Positions 1 to 8,990 of a DNA stretch of 12,744 nucleotides are shown piece after piece. The DNA is taken from positions 159 to 12,902 of the forward strand of contig JABDEN010000047.1 of the NCBI GenBank assembly GCA_013287025.1, read 5' to 3'. The notes beneath the pieces are model-generated. The model did no database searches. It was not told where the DNA came from and saw nothing but the letters and a program-made list of their open reading frames with translations. The position numbers and the translations under genes are program-made. Origin of the DNA: Gammaproteobacteria bacterium. Its GTDB lineage: Bacteria > Pseudomonadota > Gammaproteobacteria > DSM-16500. How positions within the stretch are numbered: position 1 is the first letter of the stretch; each line of letters starts with the position of its first letter.

Positions 1-2083
1 CAGTTCCGGCCTTACCGCCACCCAAATCACGAGCGGCTCTTCCTCTTGCACGAATGTTAACACACTATGCGGCAGTTCTTTTCCTCTAAGTGCGGGTCAA
101 AGTTGTTGTCTTTCGTTTACGCTTACGAGTACTAAAGCGGGCAATTACAGCATGCAACCTAGCATCAGTACGACGCCTGCGGCCTATTCGGCAAAAGCGG
201 CTTCAGCAGAACCCATTATGGTGAGTGCATTGAGCTTTACAAGTATTTATGCGGAAACAAATGGTTTAGAGACCTATTCCCCGGACAACGGAACGACCTG
301 GGGTTATATGCTAAGCCCACAGTTCGGGTGGGCTTGGGATGCAGCTACATGGGCCACAGCCGTCACGGTCGTTAATGGAACAACCACGATGTACCAGGCA
401 ACAGGTGTTATGGGTGATGGTTCTTGCATCAATAGCCAATGCAATGGGGCCGCGACGTTGGTTTATAGTTCAGATGGGATAACCTGGAATCAAGTGACGA
501 ATACGCTGCCCACCTCCGATCACAGCGACTGGGTGCAATCGTTATTTGCGGTAGGAGATACGGTTTATGCGGGGACTGGAGAGGGATATGTCTATTATAC
601 GAATAACCAAGGGTCAACTTGGGGGCCTGCTGCACCATTGATTGTTCCGGATAGTAGCACTGTCCGTGCGATAGTGGTTGATGCCAACGGTGTTTTTTAT
701 GCGGGTACTCAAGGGGGACATATTTATTACTCCACCACATCGGGACAGGGTTGGACTCCCTTAACGAACCAACCGGGAGGAACCGCCATCCAAAGTTTAG
801 GGATTGACACGAACGGCACTTTATATGTGGTCACGGATATTACCACGACCCAACCGCAATACAATACGGCACCGCGGACAGGAGGAAGCTGGCACTTAAT
901 GACAGCCCTACCCTCAGGCAATGCTACAGCAATTGCTGCGACAGGGACTACAGTGTATGTAGGAACCAATAATACCACTGTCATGTACACGTCGAATTTT
1001 GGAGAACAATGGAACGGAGGTCAAGTGCCAGGTGGCGGTAATAATATCTCCATTACTTCACTATTTGTGAATCAGAGTTTATCGCCGCTGTTTGTTGAAT
1101 CATATGGCATCATCCCCCTCAATGGTGGTGCGAGTCAGTGCGGCCTTTCAGGAGCCGCATGTACTGTGACTGTAAAAAACCTGAGCAACACGACAGTGAC
1201 GAATGTGCATGCGAATTCAAGCCAATTACCCAGTGGTGTCACTCAACAATCCTCTTCTGGTTGTGCTTCTGTTGCACCAGAAGGCAGCTGTTTCCTCACG
1301 TTTGGTGCAAGTGGCACCAATGGTTTTGCGCCGACGGTTTTTAGTATTATTGATAACAATGGGGATGCTGTTTCCGAGGCGGCGTTGGTTTCCTCCCTGA
1401 CGCCCAATGGGTCTAATTATTATTACGTGTATGCTATCGATGCGTTGAATGCCTATGTTCTTGATAGCACGAATTCAGATGTAAATGGAAGCATCTGGAG
1501 CTCTAATGGAACAAGTGCTGATTTTACGAGTCTTTGGGGCATAGCGGAAAATTCAACTATCGGTAATGCGTATCCTAATTCGAGCGCACCAACAGGCGCA
1601 ACAGCAACGCAATATGGAGCGCAACAAGCTTGTAAAGGTGCAACGGATGGCACTTGTGACTCAAATAATATTTACATTTATTATAATGGCTACAGCGCAG
1701 GTAATCCTGTTCCTACCAGTGATTATGCTGAGGGGTTATGCTATGCCAATCAGGATGGCGGTGCAGCAGGCGGAGGTGAGTGGTATTTGCCTGCTGCCTG
1801 TGAGTTATATGGAAGTATTTATTTTGACGTAACAAATAATCAATTTGGAAGTTGTGCCCCTGCACTTACCGGTATTTTTAGTTTATATAATTTAGGGACT
1901 TTAGGAGGAGACCTGTTCAGTTTATTGGCTGCTGGCACTTACTGGAGTTCTACCGAGGTCTCGAACGATCCAATGCAAAGCGCGTGGAGCCAGGTCTTGG
2001 TTCCCGGTGGCAGCGGCTATCTGTTCTTCGCCGGTAAGAGCTCTCCGTCTAGCGTGCGGTGTTCCCGGGCTTTATCCCTTTGA
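1..2083 (+). CDS. Secreted beta-propeller protein with C-terminal Lcl/DUF1566-like domain (5' end outside window)
   Basis: The frame is open from position 2, so the ATG at 152 is internal and the true start lies upstream; 693 residues are visible. Five degenerate Asp-box (BNR) motifs lie at about 275-301, 464-487, 596-622, 728-754 and 986-1012 (for example SPDNGTTW, SSDGITW, NNQGSTW). They are spaced like blades of a sialidase or photosystem-assembly type propeller. A Cys-containing Ig-like stretch (about 1127-1397) resembles the first 75 visible residues, so the non-propeller domain is repeated. The last 155 residues (from about 1613) match the DUF1566/Lcl pattern: GEWYLPAACEL, TYWSSTE, and a terminal VRCSRAL. 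In Legionella this domain ends the collagen-like adhesin Lcl; a role in adhesion or at the surface is inference. The protein is rich in Gly, Ser, Thr and Asn, which suits an exported protein. Its G+C (near 50%) is well above the neighbours. Confidence 0.85.
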   Translation, partial: SSGLTATQITSGSSSCTNVNTLCGSSFPLSAGQSCCLSFTLTSTKAGNYSMQPSISTTPAAYSAKAASAEPIMVSALSFTSIYAETNGLETYSPDNGTTWGYMLSPQFGWAWDAATWATAVTVVNGTTTMYQATGVMGDGSCINSQCNGAATLVYSSDGITWNQVTNTLPTSDHSDWVQSLFAVGDTVYAGTGEGYVYYTNNQGSTWGPAAPLIVPDSSTVRAIVVDANGVFYAGTQGGHIYYSTTSGQGWTPLTNQPGGTAIQSLGIDTNGTLYVVTDITTTQPQYNTAPRTGGSWHLMTALPSGNATAIAATGTTVYVGTNNTTVMYTSNFGEQWNGGQVPGGGNNISITSLFVNQSLSPLFVESYGIIPLNGGASQCGLSGAACTVTVKNLSNTTVTNVHANSSQLPSGVTQQSSSGCASVAPEGSCFLTFGASGTNGFAPTVFSIIDNNGDAVSEAALVSSLTPNGSNYYYVYAIDALNAYVLDSTNSDVNGSIWSSNGTSADFTSLWGIAENSTIGNAYPNSSAPTGATATQYGAQQACKGATDGTCDSNNIYIYYNGYSAGNPVPTSDYAEGLCYANQDGGAAGGGEWYLPAACELYGSIYFDVTNNQFGSCAPALTGIFSLYNLGTLGGDLFSLLAAGTYWSSTEVSNDPMQSAWSQVLVPGGSGYLFFAGKSSPSSVRCSRALSL

Positions 2084-2107
2084 CAGTTCATCTGTTAAAA
2101 AAACTAT

Positions 2108-2140
2108 AGTCAAACATGGACATCCTTGTTTGACTGTGTT
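2108..2140 (+). terminator. Probable intrinsic terminator of the propeller gene
   Basis: A perfect 9-bp inverted repeat, AGTCAAACA (2108-2116) and TGTTTGACT (2127-2135), encloses a 10-nt loop and is followed by GTGTTTT. It begins 25 bp after the stop at 2083 and upstream of the next gene's promoter. The stem is A/T-rich and the T-tract short, so efficiency may be modest. Confidence 0.65.
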
Positions 2141-2171
2141 TTCGGCGACGCGGGTCCTTTATGAGTTAATA

Positions 2172-2199
2172 TTGACATTGCGACGAGAAAATATACAAT
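2172..2199 (+). promoter_or_regulatory. Sigma70-type promoter for the 359-residue protein
   Basis: TTGACA (2172-2177, a perfect -35) and TACAAT (2194-2199, 5 of 6 to TATAAT) are separated by 16 bp. The start codon lies 30 bp downstream, which leaves a leader of roughly 24 nt carrying a GGGAG ribosome site. Confidence 0.7.
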
Positions 2200-2229
2200 C
2201 GGAACATAAATTACGGGAGACTTTCTCAC

Positions 2230-3309
2230 ATGCCAAAGCAAGAAAAAGAAATTCGTATTCAATGGCGCATTGAGGAATATCGATCTACTTGGATACATAA
2301 TAAAGGTCGAGAAGGGGATTGGGACCCTACAATAACCGAAGGCAGCTTTGCGCCTGAAAAGCAAAACGCTGAGCTCCAAAAAACCATACAAAGCTATATC
2401 TGGACCTTATCCCTTCATGAAAACTTAAACGCAGTAAATTCTGTAACCAGCCTCATTATGGAATATTTACAACCACAATATAGTGCGAGTGTATTAAGAT
2501 CAGCTTTAAAAAGTGATTATATTTATTCACAAAAAAAAATTAGCACCCGATTTTCTTCTGAGGGAGCAATTCTTTATCATGACCCTTTTATTCTTCATCG
2601 TAACCATTTTAGTAATTACCGCGATTTCGGTAATTACAGCAGTATGAATCATTATTGGCTGAACCCTGAACCCCTGAGACCCCCGACAGGACGAAAGGAA
2701 GATAATACTTACGCAACCTATTATGTTCGGCCGTATATTGAAAAATTATTTTTCGATGAGAAGCTAACTACATTTTCTGCTCTCGTTGATAGTCTCTTAT
2801 TGATCAATGAAGATGCCTCTTACCAAGCTTTTATCGCTAGCCTGGAAAATACTAACCTACAAAAAGAGCTATTATTTTCATGGGATGCATCGATGGAAGA
2901 TTACGTCATCCGTCATCTTAACGCATTAGATGTCTTTGGAAAATCACTTAAGCACTTAGAAGAAAAAAGACAGCAAATTTCTGATCTTGTTGCTGAATTA
3001 CGCACGATGCTTTCTGCAAATCAGAATATGCATCAGACAGAAAAATGCCCGAAGAATCAGTTTAACAAACTTAAGTTTAAATTGGATTTTTTAAAAAAAT
3101 TACACCGCCATGATGCCGATTTTTCTATTCATCATGATTACAAACGGCTCGTAGCAAATCTCGCCACCATACTCTTTCCACCTTTAGCAATTGCCAATGT
3201 TATTTATAAATTAACAACTAATAAATGGCTCTTTTTTAACAATACTGTCGTTGAAAATAAAATCAATCATATTCATGTCGGGATTCAATTAGGCGGCCTG
3301 CGAAGCTAG
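2230..3309 (+). CDS. Hypothetical protein with C-terminal hydrophobic segment, effector-like
   Basis: This gene encodes 359 residues and I do not recognise a characterised family. The ATG at 2230 follows GGGAG (2215-2219) at 10 nt, and the promoter just upstream supports this start. The N-terminal 300 residues are polar, with many aromatic and charged residues and no signal peptide. Residues about 233-262 (GKSLKHLEEKRQQISDLVAEL) could form a coiled coil. Residues about 306-336 form a mostly hydrophobic stretch containing RLVANLATILFPPLAIANVIY, then NKWLFF and a nearby Lys (VENK). From memory, many Legionella-type effectors end with such an Arg-ANxL hydrophobic stretch followed by FF and a TDSAxK-like tail, possibly a membrane-seeking element. 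That parallel is unverified. The gene converges on the giant ankyrin gene, with 23 bp between the stops and no clear terminator in that gap. Confidence 0.8.
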   Translation: MPKQEKEIRIQWRIEEYRSTWIHNKGREGDWDPTITEGSFAPEKQNAELQKTIQSYIWTLSLHENLNAVNSVTSLIMEYLQPQYSASVLRSALKSDYIYSQKKISTRFSSEGAILYHDPFILHRNHFSNYRDFGNYSSMNHYWLNPEPLRPPTGRKEDNTYATYYVRPYIEKLFFDEKLTTFSALVDSLLLINEDASYQAFIASLENTNLQKELLFSWDASMEDYVIRHLNALDVFGKSLKHLEEKRQQISDLVAELRTMLSANQNMHQTEKCPKNQFNKLKFKLDFLKKLHRHDADFSIHHDYKRLVANLATILFPPLAIANVIYKLTTNKWLFFNNTVVENKINHIHVGIQLGGLRS

Positions 3310-3332
3310 CTCCGATTAGTCGCCAAGTGTAG

Positions 3333-6300
3333 TTAGAGTGCGGATACCTGAGCTGTTACTCTATTTTCTACATCAACGCCATCGATATCCGTTTCGTTAT
3401 GCGTATGCCACAATGAATAATGGTGATAGGCCGTTCTTTTTTGTTGAATATTTTCATCCAGTTTTTTTAGCTTTTCTATAATGAGCCCAATCTCTGTCCC
3501 CTCTCCTATTTCCAAATAGATTTGTTGAATATCAACCACGTGTTCTTTGAAGATATCTTTTTTAATAATCACTTGCGCTAATTGATCCATTTTTTTAAAT
3601 GTTGCGATAGTATCGCTGTTTTCACAATAGTATAACAGGGCGTGATATCGATAAAAGCAAGGCCTACATTCGTTGACTAGTACGATTAAATCGATGACTT
3701 CTTTATCACCTATGATAGTGGCCATTTCAAAAGGAGTGATGGAAACTTGATTTTTATCATCACATTTTTTATCTTTGACCCATAGGTCAAAACGTTTCAT
3801 TTGGGAAAAATCCAATTTTTTTTGAAGTTCTGTGCGAAATTCTGTTATTTCCCTTAAAACGGGATGTTCAGTATCGCCTTGGTATTCAATTATTTGGTAT
3901 ATATGTTTATGATACGAGGAGAGATTCATGGCTTGTGCTGTAATGAGTGTATTACAGTCGCTAAGTGACGATGGGCTAATGGGTGCCCCATGTTCTAGCA
4001 AATACTGAAAGCAACTTAAATGATTATTATTTAAAGCAAAGTCCACCAACGTTTTGCCATTTTTCATGAGAAAATGCGCATCTGCTTTTTGTTCTAATAG
4101 AGTCTCTACTATCGAAGGGAAATTATTCAAAACGGCAAGCTCTAAAGCAGTTTCTCCTGATGGAGTTTTTAAATGGAGATCGGCTTTCGCCTCTAGTAAT
4201 TCCAGAATATTGTAACGTCCTTTTTTTGCAGAAATATGTAATGGAGATAATCCAGTGGGGGGTAGAATAGTTGGATCTGCACCGTATTTTAATAATGCTA
4301 TTGAGTCATGAAAAGTAGTATATTTGTCGATCGCATGGTAGAGAGTCGTTATGCCATTTTCATCTTTTTCATTAATATTAGCTTTTGCATCAATCAAACA
4401 TTGGATAATTTCTTTGTTTTCAAGTGAAACAGCAATGGCGAAACTAGTCCGGCCAAACTGGTCAAAATGATTAGGACAAGCTTTCGCATCCAATAATATT
4501 TTGACAACTTCTATTTTCTGCTCAATGACTGCATGATGTAAGGCCGTTTTTTTTAAGCCATCCATAATGTCAGGATGGGCTTTTTTATCTAATAGTAATT
4601 TAATCGTGGAAACGTGTCCGTCTTGCGCCGCTACCATAAGTGGCGTAAGGCCGTCATTGTCTCGCGCAAGATACGATAGATATGCTTTTGCCTCAATTAA
4701 CATTTCTACCACATCGGTAAGTCCTTTCATTGCAGCGATATATAATGCCGTTTTTTTATTATTCATTTGCTGATTGACACGCGCATGCGGCAGCAATAAT
4801 TTCGTCAGTAAGAAATTTTTATTATCGACAGTATAGTGTAGTACGGTTGAACCATCGGTAGAACGCAAATTAACATCTGCCTTTCCTTCTAATAATAAAT
4901 TCACTGATTTGGCATCATTTTTTTCAACCGCTGTCCGTAAGCAGGAAAGGTTATTATTATCTACAATATTAGGATTAGCTTTATGTTTTAATAAAAAATC
5001 GATAGCTTGATGGTTTTGCGTGAATGTTACTATGCTCAAGCAGGTGTCGCCATTATTATCTCTATGATCAATATTAGCCTTTTTCTGAATCAAATATTCT
5101 GCGATGTTAAAATATTTATGTGAACTAGCAGAGAACAAAGGCGTCTGGGACCCATAACTCTTTTCAAGATCGGCCTTGGCATGAATTAATAGGATAACAA
5201 TATCACTGCGATTATGTTGTGTTGCTATAAAAAGTAGAGGACAAGGAGATTGGCTCACTAAAGCACCGGCGTGGAGGAGTGATTTTACTAAAGAAGTCTT
5301 TCCTATTTTTGCTGCCATATATAATAAAGTACGTCCTTTAGAGTCGATTGCACGGCTCTTTTCTAAAGAAGGCACTAATGGATGGAAGGTTTGATAATCA
5401 GGATGTTCCTGCCATTTATGTATGATGGTGTGGGCCAATGCACTGTCTGATTGTAAAGCAAATGTTTCTATAAAACCAACTACGCAATCGGTATCGCTAA
5501 TATTCTTCTTTATTAATAAACCTTTTAAAACCTCTGTACTGAGCTCACGGTGATTAAAATCTTTCGGTGGTAATTGATTAAAATCAACCAAAACCCAATT
5601 CAGTTTTTTGCCCGAATCAAACCCCACTAGAATAGCATGGCCAGCGCCTATAATAAATAAAGCGAATTTGAAAGGCCTATCTTTAACCACTAATTTTATA
5701 GTGGCTTCTAAACTAGAAAACATTTTTAAAAAATCTTGCCTGTAAAAGAATTCAGGAAACGCATGAATAGGTACAATTGAATCTTTAGTCTCCTCAGGAG
5801 AAAATAACGATAAACAAGCACTGAGATTTTGATTCTCTGGTGCAGTCTTTTTCACAAAAAGATCATTATATTTATTAGGCTGGAAGATGATTTCAATCTT
5901 TTCTAATAACTCAACAATATCAAATAAAACAGCTTCTTCTTTTTGCATTTCATCTAATTTTTTATTGAAATGTTCGCGGACCATTTTTTTTATTTGGTCA
6001 TTTAAAAGCCGGGTCTCTTGGTTAGTCAATCGATCAGAAAACACCATATTCGTATTGGAATCCCAAAATTTAATGGGATCGAGTCGAAGACCATATTTTT
6101 CTTTCATGTCCTTACAAATATCAGGTTTAATGGTTTCAATCATTTCTTTTCTTTTTTTGTAAGCATGATCGATAGTCTGTTTAAAATCAGCAGAAGAAAT
6201 ACTAGCTATTTTTTCTGAGTGACTCGTCAATTGTGGAAGTAAGCCTCGTAGGAAGAGAAGCATTGCAGCGCCAGCACCACCATAACAAATACCTCCCTCA

Positions 6301-8951
6301 TTTGATGGTAAAGAAATTTTTTTTGAAGGAGCAATAATAAACTGTTGCGAAGGTGGAATATAGGAAACCTGATGTTTTTCAAATAATGTGATATTTTCTG
6401 TTTGCGCTTTTTCAATCGCGTAATTTAAAATACTTTTCCCATCATTAAATCGAATATGAGGGTCCGCTTTATATTCTAATAAATTTTTTATGAGGTCGGT
6501 TTGATTTTGAATAACGGCCTGATGAATTGGAAATTCTTTATCTTTTGTTCCTACATTAGGATCTGCTTTTGCTTTTAATAGTGCATGGGCTATGTCATAT
6601 GCTTTATTTTTTAAAGCGATAAATAGCGGTGTTTGTTCGTCATCTCCGGGAATATCAGGGTCAGCACCTTCTTTTAATAAAAGTTCTACGACTTTAGGAT
6701 GGTTTTTTTCAACCGCTATATATAGCGCAGTGATTTTTTTGGAGTATTTTATGTTTACGTCCGCTTTTTCTTGCAGCAGTAATCTACAAATGTCCAAATT
6801 ACCATGCTCTGCTGCAATATACAAAGGTGTTGCACCATTATGTGTTGCTAGAACCGAAATAAATGCCTTATGTTTTATCAACTCTTTAACAACTTCAACC
6901 TGCCCACTTTCAGCTGCTGCATAAATTGTACTCGTAGGGCCGAAATATTGATTAACATCTGCTTTTGATTCTAGCAAAAGCGGTATCAATTCAACCAATC
7001 CCTTTTGGGCGGCTGTATAAAAGCTTGGGGAAATATTCGGATCTGCGTTTGCTTTAATAAGCTTTTTTGCGACATCAATATGATTATTTATTATAGCTTT
7101 GGTAAGCGGTGTGCACTTATTGATATTTAGTCCGTTAAGGTTTGCTTTTGCTTCTATTAATGCAGAAACAAGACTTAATTTTCCAAGCGTGGCAGCTCTA
7201 TGGAGTGCGCTTTCTTTGTCTCCATCAAGAAGATTGATATCAGTCTTTGCCTCAATTAAAAAATGCGCGATCTCCTCTTTATTATTTGAGATTGCAATCA
7301 TTAAAGGGGTGGTATTTTGATAGGCTACATTTACATCAGCGTGTGCTTGGACCAACTTTTTCACAACACCAGTATGGCCATTTTGTGCTGCCAAATATAA
7401 AGCGGAGAGTTGATTGTTCATTTGGATATTCAAATTGGCTTTTTTTTGAATTAATCGATCGACCACCTCTTCATAGCCATTTTCAGAGGCAATTATTAAA
7501 GGAGAAACACCTGCGTTATTCAGTGAAAGATAAGAATGGTAAGCACCTGCATCCAGCAAAGCATAAAAAGCCGAAAATTTTTTATTCAAGAGAGCACTAT
7601 ATAATGAGGTTTGTTTTAGTTGTTTTGTACGTTGATTGATATTGGCGCCATATTTTAATAATAATTTTATGGTAGATACATTGTTGATGAAAGCCGCCAC
7701 ATGCAGGAGCGTCCAACCATTATCATCAATATGGTTGGGGTTTGCTTTAGCTTCTAAGAGGAGTTCTACTGTTTTTATGTCCTGGTTCCATAGGGCGAAC
7801 GTTAATGGGGGTCTGCTATTGACGCCATTAATTTTACTTGGATCAGCCCCTAGTTCTAATAATCTTTTGGTAAAGGGTAAATCTTTTGATCGAACGCTTT
7901 GGGAAAGCAGGCCTCTACCATTAGAGTCTGATAGTTGGGCTTTTTTATATGATATTTCTTCAGGGGTTATTTTTTCCCATGAACTATCTGCTTTCCATTC
8001 TTGAAAGATTTGGGTTGCATGCGAGAGATCATTTTTTAATACAAAGAAAGAAGCTAAAAATATTGAATGCGGGCCTTCATTGGATATGCCTTTACGTATT
8101 TCGAAGGCGACTTCGTCAAGTTTGATATATTGTGTTGGAAAATGTACATTAGAAATGATAGACCAAGAAGGCGTGTCTTTATGCGCTATTCCTAAATAAA
8201 GTGTGTGGCCTATGGCTTGTAATATACAGCCTATTTTGATTTCACGGTTTTTTTTATTCAATATATTTTGTAAACTACGAAAATAATTAACCAGTTCAAA
8301 TTTTTCAAAAGCACAATATTGTTGGTCTACTTGCACAATAGGATTTTCATCTAGTTTTGTGGGTTGTAATAATTGAATATGAGGTATTTCATCATAAGTA
8401 TGTTTCACATTAGAAAGCGTTAAAGTTCCATTGAGAAAGTGGTCTGACTCATCAAAAAATGCAGATATCTCAAATAGTTCATCATCCATTTTTTTGTCAG
8501 GCGTTAATTGCTGTATCTTAGCGTTGACTTTTTCTCTTAGGGTCGCTTTTAAACTTTTATTAAAAAAAGGGACATCTAAAATAGTAAAAGGAGATTGATC
8601 AAAATTAATGTATAGTTCTTTGGGTGTTAAAGAACAGTTCCAAAGTTTTTCTGGAGGAATAATTAATTTCCACGCTGCTTGGATTTCATCAGCAACTTCG
8701 ATTTTTGCCTTTTCAATGATTTTTATTTTTTTTGATTTGGCTAATTCTAATTTTTTTTCAAGTTCTTCCGGTTTTTGGTCAATAATGCGATAAATTCTAG
8801 CATCGTAATGAGATAATTCATCTACAAAAAAAGCAAAAAGGCCAGTGTAACAGAAGGAGTGGGCAAAATTGTAAGTGCCAGGATCATAATTAAATTTTTT
8901 GAAATATGGCTTTAAGTCATCGGGATTGAATGATTTTCTAGTTTCAGACAT
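3333..8951 (-). CDS. Giant ankyrin-repeat protein with two cysteine-peptidase-like domains
   Basis: This gene encodes 1872 residues. The ATG at 8951 is preceded by GAGGGG (8960-8965) at 8 nt and by a strong promoter. Domains: residues about 20-340, a papain-like domain copy with HSFC34YTG, IGH249TL and a following W263; 345-867, about 15 full ankyrin repeats plus a degenerate one; 868-1200, a second papain-like copy with GGIC889YGG, GAGH1105AI and WVLVD1123; 1203-1662, 14 ankyrin repeats; 1663-1872, a helical tail with one possible stray repeat near 1738-1760. Cys-to-His spacing is 215 and 216 residues, and His-to-Trp spacing is 14 in both copies, so the copies are homologous. The second copy has a plausible Cys-His-Asp triad; the first has Ser267 where the Asp should be. 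There is no signal peptide or membrane segment. Ankyrin arrays bind proteins, so a host-directed effector carrying a protease, transferase or pseudoenzyme domain is the likely reading (inference). The C-terminal end is acidic and then hydrophobic, compatible with but not proof of type IV export. Confidence 0.93.
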   Translation of the reverse strand: MSETRKSFNPDDLKPYFKKFNYDPGTYNFAHSFCYTGLFAFFVDELSHYDARIYRIIDQKPEELEKKLELAKSKKIKIIEKAKIEVADEIQAAWKLIIPPEKLWNCSLTPKELYINFDQSPFTILDVPFFNKSLKATLREKVNAKIQQLTPDKKMDDELFEISAFFDESDHFLNGTLTLSNVKHTYDEIPHIQLLQPTKLDENPIVQVDQQYCAFEKFELVNYFRSLQNILNKKNREIKIGCILQAIGHTLYLGIAHKDTPSWSIISNVHFPTQYIKLDEVAFEIRKGISNEGPHSIFLASFFVLKNDLSHATQIFQEWKADSSWEKITPEEISYKKAQLSDSNGRGLLSQSVRSKDLPFTKRLLELGADPSKINGVNSRPPLTFALWNQDIKTVELLLEAKANPNHIDDNGWTLLHVAAFINNVSTIKLLLKYGANINQRTKQLKQTSLYSALLNKKFSAFYALLDAGAYHSYLSLNNAGVSPLIIASENGYEEVVDRLIQKKANLNIQMNNQLSALYLAAQNGHTGVVKKLVQAHADVNVAYQNTTPLMIAISNNKEEIAHFLIEAKTDINLLDGDKESALHRAATLGKLSLVSALIEAKANLNGLNINKCTPLTKAIINNHIDVAKKLIKANADPNISPSFYTAAQKGLVELIPLLLESKADVNQYFGPTSTIYAAAESGQVEVVKELIKHKAFISVLATHNGATPLYIAAEHGNLDICRLLLQEKADVNIKYSKKITALYIAVEKNHPKVVELLLKEGADPDIPGDDEQTPLFIALKNKAYDIAHALLKAKADPNVGTKDKEFPIHQAVIQNQTDLIKNLLEYKADPHIRFNDGKSILNYAIEKAQTENITLFEKHQVSYIPPSQQFIIAPSKKISLPSNEGGICYGGAGAAMLLFLRGLLPQLTSHSEKIASISSADFKQTIDHAYKKRKEMIETIKPDICKDMKEKYGLRLDPIKFWDSNTNMVFSDRLTNQETRLLNDQIKKMVREHFNKKLDEMQKEEAVLFDIVELLEKIEIIFQPNKYNDLFVKKTAPENQNLSACLSLFSPEETKDSIVPIHAFPEFFYRQDFLKMFSSLEATIKLVVKDRPFKFALFIIGAGHAILVGFDSGKKLNWVLVDFNQLPPKDFNHRELSTEVLKGLLIKKNISDTDCVVGFIETFALQSDSALAHTIIHKWQEHPDYQTFHPLVPSLEKSRAIDSKGRTLLYMAAKIGKTSLVKSLLHAGALVSQSPCPLLFIATQHNRSDIVILLIHAKADLEKSYGSQTPLFSASSHKYFNIAEYLIQKKANIDHRDNNGDTCLSIVTFTQNHQAIDFLLKHKANPNIVDNNNLSCLRTAVEKNDAKSVNLLLEGKADVNLRSTDGSTVLHYTVDNKNFLLTKLLLPHARVNQQMNNKKTALYIAAMKGLTDVVEMLIEAKAYLSYLARDNDGLTPLMVAAQDGHVSTIKLLLDKKAHPDIMDGLKKTALHHAVIEQKIEVVKILLDAKACPNHFDQFGRTSFAIAVSLENKEIIQCLIDAKANINEKDENGITTLYHAIDKYTTFHDSIALLKYGADPTILPPTGLSPLHISAKKGRYNILELLEAKADLHLKTPSGETALELAVLNNFPSIVETLLEQKADAHFLMKNGKTLVDFALNNNHLSCFQYLLEHGAPISPSSLSDCNTLITAQAMNLSSYHKHIYQIIEYQGDTEHPVLREITEFRTELQKKLDFSQMKRFDLWVKDKKCDDKNQVSITPFEMATIIGDKEVIDLIVLVNECRPCFYRYHALLYYCENSDTIATFKKMDQLAQVIIKKDIFKEHVVDIQQIYLEIGEGTEIGLIIEKLKKLDENIQQKRTAYHHYSLWHTHNETDIDGVDVENRVTAQVSAL

Positions 8952-8990
8952 TGAAAAAGCCCCTCTTCTTTTTTAAAAATGTAGGGCGCA

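Noticed and set aside
429..1653. ORFs of 65-103 codons on both strands inside the propeller gene.
   Set aside because: All overlap the clear Asp-box and DUF1566-like frame and show no start signals or recognisable protein.
3310..3332. Possible bidirectional terminator between the convergent genes.
   Set aside because: Only a 4-bp GGCG/CGCC pairing with a long loop and no T-tract on either strand.
3966..7919. Possible CRISPR or DNA satellite because of repeated units about 99 bp long.
   Set aside because: The periodicity is the 33-residue ankyrin repeat; DNA units are diverged, in frame, without spacers or identical repeats.
4567..8793. Several plus-strand ORFs of 60-130 codons opposite the giant ankyrin gene.
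   Set aside because: They lie wholly antisense to a long, motif-rich coding frame, have low-complexity Ser/Phe/Ile-rich translations, and lack ribosome sites; reverse-strand shadows.
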